The translations under genes were made by a program, and so were the position numbers. The notes beneath the pieces are model-generated. The model was not told where the DNA came from. It saw nothing but the letters and a program-made list of their open reading frames with translations, and did no database searches. Of a stretch of DNA of 64,000 nucleotides, positions 42,405 through 52,689 are shown piece by piece (within the stretch, counting starts at the first letter, position 1; each line of letters opens with the position of its first letter). This DNA is from Prorocentrum cordatum (taxonomy: Eukaryota > Sar > Dinophyceae > Prorocentrales > Prorocentraceae): NCBI GenBank assembly GCA_963575745.1, contig CAUYUJ010000681.1, forward strand, positions 392,084 through 456,083, in the 5' to 3' direction.

Positions 42405-42640
42405 CCAGTGCCACCGCCCGCATGCGTCCCCCACACCAATTTCGGCACACCCCTCACACGCTTCGTGGCTCCATGGGGGGCCCCGCCGAAGGCCCCAGCG
42501 CCACCGCCCGCATGCGTCCCCCACGTCCATCTCGGCACACCCCTCACACGTTTCGTGGCCCCATAGGGAGCTCCACCGAAGGCCCCAGTGCCACCGCCCG
42601 CATGCGTCCCCCACGCCCATTTCGGCACACCCCTCACACG
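42405..42640 (-). repeat. 90-bp repeat family, three units
   Basis: CCACCGCCCGCATGCGTCCC starts at 42411, 42501 and 42591, giving a 90-bp period. The units are the reverse complement of the array at 55880-57040. Confidence 0.85.
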
Positions 42641-42770
42641 TCCCGGCGCACCCTACAGCCGAACCTACTGGGCGCGAGCGGTCTGCAGCCGGACCGTCGC
42701 TCGGTCCTGTGGACTCTCTCCCTGGGCCGTCGGCTGTCTGGCGCGCTCTCCCTCGGCCGACGTCGCCCAG

Positions 42771-43045
42771 GCGTGATCTTGGACTGTGGCCGCCACGAGG
42801 TCGGGAACGGCAAGAAGGAGGTCAAAAACTGGTGGCTGGACTCTATGTGCTGCTCTCGCGCGCCACGCGCCACGAGGACCTCCTGCTCATGCGGGCGCCG
42901 CGCATCGAGTTTTTTCCTGGCAGAGCCGCCAGAGGGCTTGCGGAAGCAGCTGGAGCAGTTTGCGGCGCGCAGAAGGCAGTGCAGGAGGGAGGCGGCGGCC
43001 CTCGCCAGGGAGCTCGGCTTCACCAAGTTTATCCGCGAGGCCTGA
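42771..43045 (+). pseudogene. C-terminal exon of an SF1 (Pif1/RecD-like) helicase, two frameshifts
   Basis: After an acceptor GCCCAG at 42770 the frame reads VILDCGRHEVGNGKKEVK. It continues in another frame as GLYVLLSRATRHEDLLLMRA, and returns to the first frame for PPEGLRKQLEQFAARR up to a stop after FTKFIREA at 43045. The LSRAT-plus-DLLL segment is typical of helicase motif VI at the end of Pif1/RecD-type SF1 helicases. Frame is lost by a one-base deletion near 42832-42842 and regained by an extra T in the run 42910-42915. The two changes cancel, so the tail is restored. Both could be real lesions of a pseudogene or sequencing errors. Upstream helicase exons were not found, and this is the only gene-like piece on the plus strand. 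Confidence 0.58.
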
Positions 43046-43114
43046 CCTGAGGAGCGCCCCCCCCCGAGCCGCGCCTTCTCTCGACTGCCCAACTAATTGT
43101 TTGGCCTCGCGCCG

Positions 43115-43350
43115 CGGACGACCCGCGCGCGTCGCTGGGACCCTCCCGGGGCGACCAGCGCGCGTCGCGGGAACTCCGTGCTGCGTTCTTCCCTGCGCCT
43201 CGCTCGCCCGTCGTCGCTCTGCCCAGCGGTCAGAGCTTGCCCGCTATCAGCCAGCCAGCTAGCTAGCCAGCTCTTTGCTCCGTGCAGCGGACGACCCACG
43301 CGCGTCGCTGGGACCCTTCCGGGGCGACCAGCTCGCGTCGCGGGGACTCC
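43115..43350 (+). repeat. Direct repeat of about 60 bp, two copies
   Basis: CGGACGACCC, CGCGCGTCGCTGGGACCC and GGGGCGACCAGC occur at 43116-43175 and again at 43285-43345. CAGCCAGCTAGCTAGCCAGC lies between them. Confidence 0.7.
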
Positions 43351-43729
43351 GCGCCGCGCTGCGCCCGCAGCTTTGGACTTTGGAGTGCGCGGACATAGAG
43401 GGAGGAAAATAAGGGAAGGAAGCGGGCGTGATCCTCGTGAGGGGCGTGCCGACATGGGCGTCGCGGCGTGCGGGCGCTGTCGCCGGCGTTTCCGCGGAAG
43501 CTTTCTGCGGCCGCCACGCTCAGTGTCACGAGTGCACAGACAGGCATACCCGAACCATTCCCATTCATATACATTTACACGAGGCGTAGCCATGATCGTA
43601 TTCGTGCAAATATATTCGCTCGCGCGCAGACTCATTCACACTTAGACTCACTCGCGCTCAGATTCACCCGCGCTCAGTCTCTCGTAATTAGACCAATCGT
43701 TTTCCTTCGTGTTGTGTACCCCGCCACAT

Positions 43730-43840
43730 TTCGGCACGCCCCTCATACGGTTCGTGGGCACCACCGAAGAAGAGACTCGCAATTGCGGTACTCACAACTG
43801 CATATGGTTGGGTCCTTCGCCAGGATAATTTTCTGCCTTC
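43730..43840 (-). repeat. 90-bp repeat family, single unit plus flank
   Basis: A unit of the 90-bp family, then CAATTGCGGTACTCACAACT and GGGTCCTTCGCCAGG. The same unit-plus-flank order occurs inverted at 55820-55920, showing that the family's edge sequence was copied with it. Confidence 0.6.
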
Positions 43841-43886
43841 CGACGTCCCGAGACGGCCCAAGTGCCCCCAAGACGCTCAAGATGCC

Positions 43887-44112
43887 CTCCAAGACGGCCC
43901 AAGAGCCCTCCAAGACGTACTCCAAGAAGGCCCGAAAGGGTCAAAATGGCCTCCAGACGGCCAAGATGACCGATGCCCACGTGTTCCCCGAAGGCTTTCC
44001 AAACCGATTCGGGGAACACATGTTCCGATAGCTTGGCAGGTCTGGCCTCAACGTTCGGCCACATAGGCGCTTCCAAAAAGGCAGGGGGCGGCGGTGATTC
44101 GCCGTAGGCGTT
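43887..44112 (+). repeat. 226-bp exact direct repeat, copy 1
   Basis: No difference seen by eye to 45491-45716, offset 1604 bp throughout. It includes a 12-bp perfect stem (GTGTTCCCCGAA paired with TTCGGGGAACAC) and the palindrome GGAACACATGTTCC. Confidence 0.88.
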
Positions 44113-44279
44113 TTCGATCCGCCGCCCCCTTTTGATGTATCAAAGGGGTGCCTGGCGTGCCAGACGATATGGCTTGTGGTTTTGGTTCTTGTTCCAAAAG
44201 AACTCCCCTTGGGGCTTCGGCCCGTCCCGCCGGCCACCCGGAAAGGATCTCAAAATGCATCCGTCGTGCATATGTTTCC

Positions 44280-45490
44280 TCCAGTTGGCCCAAGATGGCG
44301 TCCAAGACGGCCAAGATGGTCCAGGATGGTCTCCAAGACGTCTCCAAGACGGCCCAAGATGGCCTCCAAGACGGCTAAGATGGCCCCAATGTGCCTCCAA
44401 GACGGCCCAAGATGGCCTCAACATGGTCCACGACGGCCCAACAGGCTCGCAAGAGGCCTCCAAGACGGCCCAAGAGCCCTCCAAGACGTCCTCCAGGAAG
44501 GCCCGAAAGGGCCAGAATCATCAATTGTCCTTAGGTGTTTGAAAGATTTTGGCGTTTGCGCCTTTTCGGCTTTCCGACGGCCCAAGACGGCCCAACAGGC
44601 CCCCAAGATCGCCCAAGAGGCCCCCCAAAGGGCCCCATGACAGCCCAAGTGACCTCCAAGACGGCCCCAAGAGGGCCCCAAGACGGCCCAAGATGCCTCC
44701 CACACGCCCAAAATGGCCTCAAAGACGCCCAAGATGGCCTCCAAGACGGCCCCGAAGCGCCCCAAGAGGGCCCCAAGTCGGCCCAGAAAGGCACCCAAGA
44801 CGGCTCCCGACGGCGTCAGACGTGTCAGGAACCCACCAAGATGGCCGAAGTTGGCTCGAAGCTGGCCCAATACGGCCCAAGAGGCCCTCAAGAGGGCCTC
44901 CAGGAAGGCCAGAAGAGGCCCAAAACATTGATAGTCCCAAGGTTTTTGACGGATTTGGGCATTTGCTTCTTTTCGGCCTTCCGACGGCCCGAGACGGCCC
45001 AAGAGCCCCCGAAGATCGCCGAAAGATCGCCCAAGAGGCCTCCAAGATGGCCCCAGAACGGCCCAAGAGGGACCCAAGACGGCCCCAAGAGGCCCCCAAG
45101 ACGGCACAGGAGGCCTTTAAGACGCCCAAGATGGGCCTCCAAGACGGCCATGGAGCATTCCAAGCGGGCCCCAAGTCGGCCCATAGAGGCCCCCCAAACG
45201 GCTTCCGACGGCGTCAGACGGACCAGGAGCCCACCAAGACGGCCGAACATGGCCCTAAGATAGCCCAAGACGGCTCAAGAGGCCTCCAAGAGGGCCTCCA
45301 GGAAGGCATGAAAAGGCCAAAATCAGTGATTTCCCAAAGGTTTTTGAAGGATTGTGGCACTTGCTTTTGTTCTGCCTTCCGACGGCCCGAGACGGCCCAA
45401 ATGCCCCCAAAGATCGCCCAAGAGGCCCAAGACACGGCCCCAAGAGGCCCCCAAGACTGCCCAAGAGGTCTCCAAGACGCTCAAGATGAC
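44280..45490. repeat. CCAAGACGGCC-type degenerate array
   Basis: Dense words of the form CCCAAGAxGGCC and TCCAAGACGGCC. Two internal sub-blocks, near 44430-44590 and 45260-45420, share an ordered core (AGGAAGGC...AAAGG, then TTTGAAxGATTxTGGC). Several frames stay open over hundreds of bases on both strands for this reason only. Confidence 0.75.
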
Positions 45491-45716
45491 CTCCAAGACG
45501 GCCCAAGAGCCCTCCAAGACGTACTCCAAGAAGGCCCGAAAGGGTCAAAATGGCCTCCAGACGGCCAAGATGACCGATGCCCACGTGTTCCCCGAAGGCT
45601 TTCCAAACCGATTCGGGGAACACATGTTCCGATAGCTTGGCAGGTCTGGCCTCAACGTTCGGCCACATAGGCGCTTCCAAAAAGGCAGGGGGCGGCGGTG
45701 ATTCGCCGTAGGCGTT
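45491..45716 (+). repeat. 226-bp exact direct repeat, copy 2
   Basis: Partner of 43887-44112. The pair flanks the 1.4-kb CCAAGAC array, as if the array arose or was duplicated between two identical ends. Confidence 0.88.
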
Positions 45717-45879
45717 ACCGATAACGCCAACGTTTCAACATGCGCTGGTGATTCCTATCCGCCCCCGCATGCTGTTCCCAGATGCGCCAAGGCAGCGCCG
45801 AGACGCACCGACGCGACTCTGTTCGATCCCAGTTTGATAGAGAGGAGGCTGGCGGCAGGGGGCGAAGCCCCTACGGATA

Positions 45880-46320
45880 TGTATATATATAGAGAGAGAA
45901 GGAGAGAGAGAGAGAGAGAGACAACTATTACAACAAATCGAGAGAGAGAGAGAGAAATCGACATACGAGTATGTATGTGCACGTGTATATATATATATAT
46001 ATATATACATATGTGTATACACAACTGTTTAAAGAGAGGGTGGCCAATCAAACTGTATTGAACAAGACCCCTCTTTGGGGCCAAGAGCGGCTTGGTGCAA
46101 GAATAGCGCTAGAAAACCAAGCATGTAATGACCTAAGAAACAGCGAGGCCCTGCCGAACCCAAAGTGCTCCTTCTTCCAACAACTTGAGTGTGCACTCTC
46201 CTCCTCCTCCTCCTCCTCCTCCTCCCTCTCCTCCTCCCTCTCCTCCTCCTCCTCCTCCTCCTCCTCCTTCTCCTCCTCATCCTCCTCCTCCTCCTCCTTC
46301 TCCTCCTCCTCCTCCCCCCT
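45880..46320. repeat. (GA)n, (TA)n and TCC microsatellites
   Basis: GA runs at about 45891-45921 and 45942-45955, TA at 45985-46007, and TCC with CTC at 46197-46320. No gene is seen. Confidence 0.85.
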
Positions 46321-46733
46321 CCCTCTCACCCTTCTCCTCAGGGTGGTCAGCAGTATCCGAGCACCGAGAGAGATCTCAGCACCCTCATGTCCCATGGCCC
46401 TGTGGCGTACACAGGCCTCCCCGCCCGCGTCTCCACGTCTCGAGGCGGCTGATTGCGAGGCAAGCCGCATTGCCAGGAATTTGGGCTTGCACCGATGACA
46501 AGCACACGTCCTGGAGCCTGGGCAGTTTTTGCGATCCCAGCCACTCCATCTTCTTCAGGCAGCTGCGTGCAGCCCGCGATCGACCTGTCCCGGCCCAAGA
46601 TCAAACCAAGCTGCACCCGATGTGTTTCATGGTGGAAAATGGAGTGCAGGCGTGAAGCTTCAACGGCCCATGGCGCCAGCCAGGGCGGACAAATCATGCT
46701 CCACTGCGGAACACATCAACAAACAGAGCGTAC

Positions 46734-46813
46734 CTGCCCGTGGCAAGTTACAGATTGCGCGGGCGAGATGGCGACATTTGAAGCTTGCATCCAACACCAA
46801 ACAAAGCTGAACC
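46734..46813 (-). CDS. Candidate exon of unknown identity
   Basis: An 80-bp segment between an acceptor (CTCAAGCAG then GG) and a GT donor (GGGCAG then GTACGC). It is open in the frame VQLCLVLDASFKCRHLARAI. An introner-like element lies directly upstream, as next to other exons here. It lies downstream of the eIF4G exons but does not match the part of MIF4G expected next. Confidence 0.2.
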
Positions 46814-46814
46814 C

Positions 46815-46972
46815 TGCTTGAGACCTCGGCGCGGATCGCATGCGCGAGCTGCCCCCCCCCCCCCCCCTGCGCGGAGCGACGAGTCGACCTGCGAGCGGGC
46901 AACTGGCCCATCAGGGAGGCCCCGGCGCCGATCCAAGAAATCCGCGCGAAACACTCCGAAATATTATGCGTG
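46815..46972. mobile_element. Introner-like TIR element, copy 8
   Basis: One arm is clear (GCGCCGATCCAAGAAATCCG, then CGCGAAACACTCCGAAATAT). The other is decayed (CTCGGCGCGGATCGCATGCG). A C-run of about 15 and GCGCGGAGCGACGAGTCGA lie in the centre. Confidence 0.6.
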
Positions 46973-47175
46973 TGTATGTCATTGCTTCATCTTCTCAATA
47001 TGATAATAGCAATTGTTAGTATGATTCCTCCTCTCCTTCTTCTTCTGGCTATAGATTACCATCATCATTCTGAGTATTATGTTTCTCCTTCGTATTCTTC
47101 TTCTTCGGGAGCAAATTGCTAACCCTCGGGGCCACGGGCTGCCCAAGACCCCAGCGGAGGCCCCCCTGCCCGCGC

Positions 47176-47229
47176 CTGGCACTCGTGCAGGAGCAACCGC
47201 TTGAAGCTGAACTTGGGGTCGTTTCCGAC
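47176..47229 (-). CDS. eIF4G-like exon D (MIF4G domain)
   Basis: Eighteen codons reading VGNDPKFSFKRLLLHECQ. In eIF4G this is the F..LLLN.CQ helix of the MIF4G domain. The acceptor is AG then GTC, the donor GC (CAG then GCGCGG). It joins exon C in phase 0, giving the sequence ALNP followed by VGNDPKF. The next expected stretch (LGNIKFVG-like) was not found between here and 43 kb. Confidence 0.7.
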
Positions 47230-47769
47230 CTCTGCGGGTCTGCGGGCCCCGCACTCGAGAGGGCCGACGGGAGGGGAGCGCCGCAGGCCCGGGGCTCTGT
47301 TGTGTTCTGGTGGCATGAAGGCCCCACCACGCGTTGGAGGCGGCTGGGGGGGTCCAAACTGTGGGCGAGGAGAAGTTGGTCAAGAGGGAGGGATCAAATG
47401 GCAACGCCGCTCAAGATCGGTCTTGAGACTCCGGGCCCAGAACATAGCCCCTGGAGGCCGAGAAGGGCAAAGAACCTACTCGAACCCAAAACCTGAAACC
47501 CCGCCCCTTCCCTTCCTGTTCGCCGGAATCAGTGCTGGGCCAATTGGGACTCCGAGCCAGCTCTAAACCACGGGGGCCCCCACTGAAAATCAGAGGCCTC
47601 GCTCTGAAAATCACAAGCCCGACAAAGGCAAGCGGACCAAATTAGGAAGACGGAGGAGCGAGGTTGCCGAGGAGCAGGGGCGAGAGGGGGGGGGGGGGGG
47701 AAGACGACAGGAAAGGGCAGACGGAGCCGACGGACGGGGGGGCGGGGGGGGAGGAAACCAAGCAGGGAC

Positions 47770-47955
47770 TGCAAAAAAACCAAAGGATTGCAAAAAAACC
47801 CTGGATTGCAAAAAAAACCTTCGTTCAAGATTTTTGTTTGCAATCCTTCGTTCAAGGGTTTTTTTGCAATCCTTCGTTCAAGCGAGGGTTTTTTTTTTGC
47901 AATCCTTCGGTTTTTGTTGCAATCCTGGGTTTTTGTTGCAATCCTTCGAAAGAGA
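47770..47955. repeat. Cluster of direct and inverted GGATTGCAAAAAAACC words
   Basis: Three copies of TTGCAAAAAAACC on the plus strand (47770-47820) are followed by four to five copies of the reverse complement GGTTTTTTTGCAATCC (47840-47955), spaced 20-40 bp. The two halves can pair. Confidence 0.8.
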
Positions 47956-48159
47956 GGGAGAGCACAAGCCACACAAAGGGCGTGGGCACGCACTCCCGAC
48001 GGGCCAGTGGCCGGAGGCCCGAGGTACGGCCCTCCCGGCAGGTCCACCGGCAAGTCCTGCCCTCGACACTCGGTGGCCTGTGGCCTCGAGGGCGCCGTCG
48101 GTCGGGCCTCGGCCGCCCCTCGCCGTCGCCCTCCCGCACTCCCCCTGCCTCCTCCTGCA

Positions 48160-48170
<11 letters not shown>

Positions 48171-48194
<24 letters not shown>

Positions 48195-48265
48195 GAGGAG
48201 GAGGAGGAGGAGGAGGAGGAGGAGGAGGAGGAGGAGGAGGAGGAGGAGGAGGAGGAGGAGGAGGC
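48171..48265. repeat. Pure (GGA)n microsatellite
   Basis: About 30 uninterrupted GGA units preceded by a G-run of 12. On the opposite strand it reads as poly-Leu, poly-Ser or poly-Pro. Confidence 0.95.
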
Positions 48266-50698
48266 AAGGCCTCCAGAGGCCTCCTCCGGGGACCTTTGGC
48301 AGGGGGGCAGGATCCGGGGCCGCAGCAAGACTCACCCCCTCCTCCCTCGAGCTTCGAGCTGCGCGCTGTTCTGCGCAGGCTTGTACGGCGGCCCTCGAGT
48401 CAAAGGGGGGGGGGCTCTGGGCCATCTCCGACCGCCGCTGAGCTCGCAAACGAATCTCGTAACAGGTGAGACTAACAGAGAGGGCCTCTCCTCCTCCTCC
48501 TCCTCCTCCCGCTCCTGCTCCTGCTCCTCCTCCTCCTCCTCCTCCTTCCCCTCCTCCTCCGCTCTTTCTTTCGAGCTCTCGTACGCCATGGCGCTCCCAG
48601 CCCGGAGATGTCTGCGGAGGTGCGGCTCGTCGTGCGCGCGCCGTCCTCCTCCATTCCTTTTCTGATGAAAACGTAACTTCTCCCTGTCGCACCCCGAGGC
48701 CAGTCGGAAGGGCGGACCGGGCGTTTTGCCTGAGACCGCCTTCCAACTTATCATCCTGAACCTTCAAGACTGGGAACAGCTTCATAGATTGAGGGCGGGC
48801 GGGTTTCAACATGTAATGTTTGGCCTTAGCGCCGCTCACATGTGTTTTAAACAGTTGCAGAGGTTTCTGAAATTCGTCATAATGTGGCCCTCGCTGCAGA
48901 ACCGAGCATACTTTGATGTAAAGAATTGAAGTTGCTCACTGGATGAAAGCGATTGCTTTCCAAAATGTTTCAGCGCCGCGTACACTCGTCTTTACCATGT
49001 GCAAGAGGTTCATAGGTTCCCATGGCCAACGTACCACAACTGGTACTTTGGAACGACTCAGGTCGCAACAGTTTGAATGATATTGATTCGTGGTGTTAAG
49101 TCCCAAGAATGATGTTCTGCCACGGTTCAGGATCGTCACGATGCAACAATCACATTCATTCGATGCGCTGGAATCCCCAGAATGGTGTTTCGGAACGCTT
49201 CAGGATCTTCCTGGGCATGAATCCGTGTGGACATGAATCCGTGTAGGAACCTATGACGAGTGAGCTTGGAGGGAGACTTGATTCCAACATCGTTGATGAG
49301 TTTTGGGTTTGCCCTGGACCTCCTCCTCCTCCTCCTGAGTGGCTCCTCCCATCGTTCTCCGCCCTCGGCCCTTGCGTCTGTTTCTCCGCCTCCTCCTGGC
49401 CTCTCCCTCCTCTCATTGAAATGGCAGGCGAAGCCAACACCGGAACAACACTGGATGGGGGTATGTACCTCGGGGTTCTCTTGGGAGAGCAAAAACAATG
49501 CCAATAACACGCCGCCGTGGATACCCCATCAGCGTGCCCCTGTTGAGGGAACATCAGGCATTCGGGCACAATCGAAAGAGAGACATGCTGACGGGCTTCC
49601 AACGGCGGCGTGTCAATGATGCTTTGTTCCCCTCCCAACATCTGACATCTTGCGGTTCTTGAAGATGTGTCGGGCGCCGCGGCCGTTCCAACATGCTCTG
49701 GAACGCTCTGATAGTGTTCTGGGACGCTTCGGACCTGTATCCTCGTCCATGGGCCCGCCCAAAGGCGCCCTTCGAATGAGCACCGCGCACGGGCAACGAC
49801 CCAAAATCCCTACGTGCAACTCCGGCCGCATTGGACTAGAGGGTGGTGCCCGAAAGATATCGAGCACGTTCAGAAGTCCCTCAGGACTCCTCACCCAGCC
49901 GGGGATGGTCAACATTGGTCGTGAGGCCCCGAGGAAAACCTTGTGTAGGCGCATGCGCGGGCTGCTGATCCAGCCAGGGTCGAGGTGGCTCACTGGGGCC
50001 AGCCAGCCGGCGGCGGGACTTTCCGCGGGGGAGAGGGGGCCCAGAGGGCACCGGTAACTTTTACACGTCTAGCATGGCACGAAGCGAGATGCCATGACAC
50101 GCCCAGTCCAGCTTGCGCTTCAGAGTCAGCAAATATAGGAATGGTGATGAAGAGGAGAGGCTGAGACGGTGGGGGGGCTCGACTTGTACACCAGGCTGTC
50201 TGGTGGACCAGGGAGCTCGGTGTGCAGAAGCCCCAGCCCCCCAACATTTGGGGTGCCGGAGCGTCTGCGCTGGTAAGGCTTCGGGCTGCGCACAGACAGC
50301 CCCCAGCAGTCCTGGCTAGCCTAAACAAGCCCTCCGAGTAGTCCCAGCTGGCCTCAGCAGGCCTCCTGACAGTCTACGCACCGAGTTCCTTTGCCGACTT
50401 CATTGGCTCAGTGGTCGAACCCCTCGAGCCCCTCCGAGACAGTGGAGCTTCCGAATCGACGCTGAATGTAAAGACAAAGCATCGCTTCTGACGACGAACG
50501 AGCATCTTGCTGCACGTGTGAGAAGTTGGCGACCCCTCAGTCTCGCTTCTTGCCTCTGCGGCGCAGCCAGCAGTTCTTTGAAAAAGAGGCGCTCATTCCA
50601 AATTAATTCGCTGCGGGGGTTAGAGCCATCCTTCAGGATTCCGCTGGAGCGAAAACAACACTCGGTGATTTCGAACTCTCCCGCACTAGGCCCCCGAC

Positions 50699-50776
50699 AG
50701 GGTTCAGCGCGAAGTACTCGCTCAGAAGGACACAGAGATCAGCGTACATGTCGATGTAGTGGTGCTGCGACGTCGC
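50699..50776 (-). CDS. eIF4G-like exon C (MIF4G domain)
   Basis: Twenty-six codons starting ATSQHHYIDMYADLCVLLSE and ending ALNP. YADLC is the signature of the second MIF4G helical repeat of eIF4G. The acceptor is CCAGAG then GCG, the donor GT (CCT then GTCGGG). The first bases after the donor (GTCGG) equal the first bases of exon D. Confidence 0.72.
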
Positions 50777-51378
50777 CTCTGGAGGCAAGGATGGGGCTCG
50801 ACGGAGCGAGATACTGCGAGAGGTGGTGGAGCAGAAGAGGGGGCACCGTAGATACCTATGACAAGAACTGCTTCTATAAGGAAGGTTGGAGCACATTCTC
50901 CGTCGACCTTCGAGGGTCCGAAAAGTGACGTAGTGCTTCTGCGGGTCCCTGAGGCCATCGGGGGATAGGACATTTCTGTGGAACACCTGCTGGCAAGCAA
51001 AACTCTTGTTTGATCTGCACCCTGTAGGAGCCGTAGGGATCAGTGGCGATACTGGTAGCGGGAAGGGCGGGGCAGGGGAAATGTATACGAGGGAGAATCA
51101 ATGAAAACAAGTGAAGGACGAAGCGGCTTCGTCGCAGAGTGCGGCGGGCAGATGTGGCAGCCGAGACGCGGAGGACAGAGACACGGCACGGGCGTGTGAC
51201 GCGGTGTACTTTCCACATCGGCGCACAAGCAGCGCCCGCGTTCGCTCGCCGCTTCCATCCAAGGCCAAGGGGGGGGAAGGGGGGCACCCAGGCTCGGCAG
51301 AGGGTCGAGGCCTGCCAAGGGGGTATCGGAGCAGAGGCCCACTTGAGAGGCAGCCTGCGCCGGAGTGATGGTGCCAGG

Positions 51379-51453
51379 GGGAGGAGGAGGAGGAGGAGGA
51401 GGAGGAGGAGGAGGAGGAGGAGGAGGAGGAGGAGGAGGAGGAGGAGGAGGAGC
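51379..51453. repeat. (GGA)n microsatellite
   Basis: About 24 GGA units in the 7-kb intron between eIF4G exons B and C. Confidence 0.93.
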
Positions 51454-51774
51454 TCTCCTCCATTCCATGCGATTGCAGCGAGCCTCTCGCATTCCTCGGG
51501 CACTCGGGTTGTTCGTGCTTCGGTTGCCCGAAGCACTGCATCGGCACGTCCCGGTCTCGCCCGGTGCCCGCTGGGTGGGCGCCCGTGGGCGCCTCGCGGG
51601 CGCACGAGGCGCGGAGGGGGGCGTGCCGAGGTGTCGCCTGCAGTGCCCGCCCGTGGCCGGCCGTCGGCGCCTCGTGTGTGGGGTGGGTGTGCCAAGGCTT
51701 CGCCCGGTGCCCGCCCGTGGGCGCCAGGAGGAGCGCCTCGTGCGCTGGACGGCCACGTCGATGGCACGGTATAG

Positions 51775-52040
51775 CTTTTAGCGCAGAGCTTCCATCACAG
51801 AGCTTGCACGCAACACCAGAGCTCACACCACACGACTTGCATCACACAGCTTAACCAGACCACACCACATGGCACGCAGCTTGTACCACGAAACTTGCAC
51901 CGCATAGCTTGCACCACCTAGCTTATACCACGTCGTAGCTTGCACCACATAACTTGCGCCACGTAGCTTGCGCTGCACAGCTGACACTACATGAATTGTA
52001 TCAATTAGCTTGCATCGGATAGCTGGCACCGCAGATCTTC
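51775..52040 (+). repeat. CTTGCACCACATAG tandem array
   Basis: About 14 imperfect 15-17 bp units (AGCTTGCACCACAT), many of which differ at several positions. Same family as 31808-31902. Confidence 0.75.
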
Positions 52041-52215
52041 CACAACCGCAGTGCAATAACGTGGTGTGCGGGGTCTACGCTGACAAACAGTCATGGGAAC
52101 ATAATCGTTACCATGTGTCCACGCTGTGTCTAACGTGCGGTATTATGTTTTTCACGAGGATGGTGACACGACATCTATACATATAGCTACATATAGATAT
52201 ATGCAGCCGAAGAGC

Positions 52216-52640
52216 CTACCCCTGACGGTCCGCCCGAACCCTTGGTAGTCTACGTCGCAAAGGGCTGCTTTGAGCTAGCCGTTGCATTGTCAGTTCATTC
52301 GAACTCGGAAACCTTGCTGCCAACTTGATTTGACAGTTTTGAACTGGTGTCAGCGCTTGCTTTCGGATGGATGCAGCTTTGTCATTTAAGACGGGGTACT
52401 TTTTCACACGTATCAGAATCTCGATTGTTCTGTTACCGACCCATTGGTCCCCGGCTTCCCACGGCTCTGAGGGCAACCCCAGCAAGATCTCCCTCAATAC
52501 CACCTTCAAGCGTAACACCCAGGTCACTAACATATGCCCGAGAACCCCTAATACGGGAGACCACGGTCTATCCGTACATGTTCGCACAGGCCGTTGATCC
52601 TCAGAAAACTGACTCGTATCGACCGCGGCCCCGCCAAGAG
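52216..52640 (-). other. Unrecognised protein-like open segment
   Basis: An uninterrupted minus-strand frame with ordinary composition (for example VLREILLGLPSEPWEAGDQW), less GC-rich than its surroundings. It lies within the eIF4G intron B-C. It continues upstream into a tandem repeat, so only this part could be real. No family is recognised. Confidence 0.2.
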
Positions 52641-52689
52641 CCTTCCCGGGGATGGGCTGGCATCCCCCGAATCGCGCGGCCCTGGCGAT

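Larger units (their letters stand above)
47230..50698. other. eIF4G intron C-D contents
   Basis: A 3.5-kb intron on the gene model. It holds the TTGCAAAAAAACC cluster (47770-47955), a pure GGA run (48171-48265), TCC (48482-48560), and GGAACGCTT/TCAGGAT-like words near 48960-49230. 50190-50340 resembles the foldback arm at 61380. I see no further gene. Confidence 0.6.

Noticed and set aside
43116-44112. LTR retrotransposon bounded by the exact 226-bp repeats
   Set aside because: The interior (44113-45490) is only CCAAGAC-type repeat with no gag, RT or primer-binding site, so I report only the duplication.
46347-46697. Minus-strand frame as the next eIF4G exon
   Set aside because: The composition is protein-like, but it does not match the MIF4G region expected after exon D and no phased splice sites were found.
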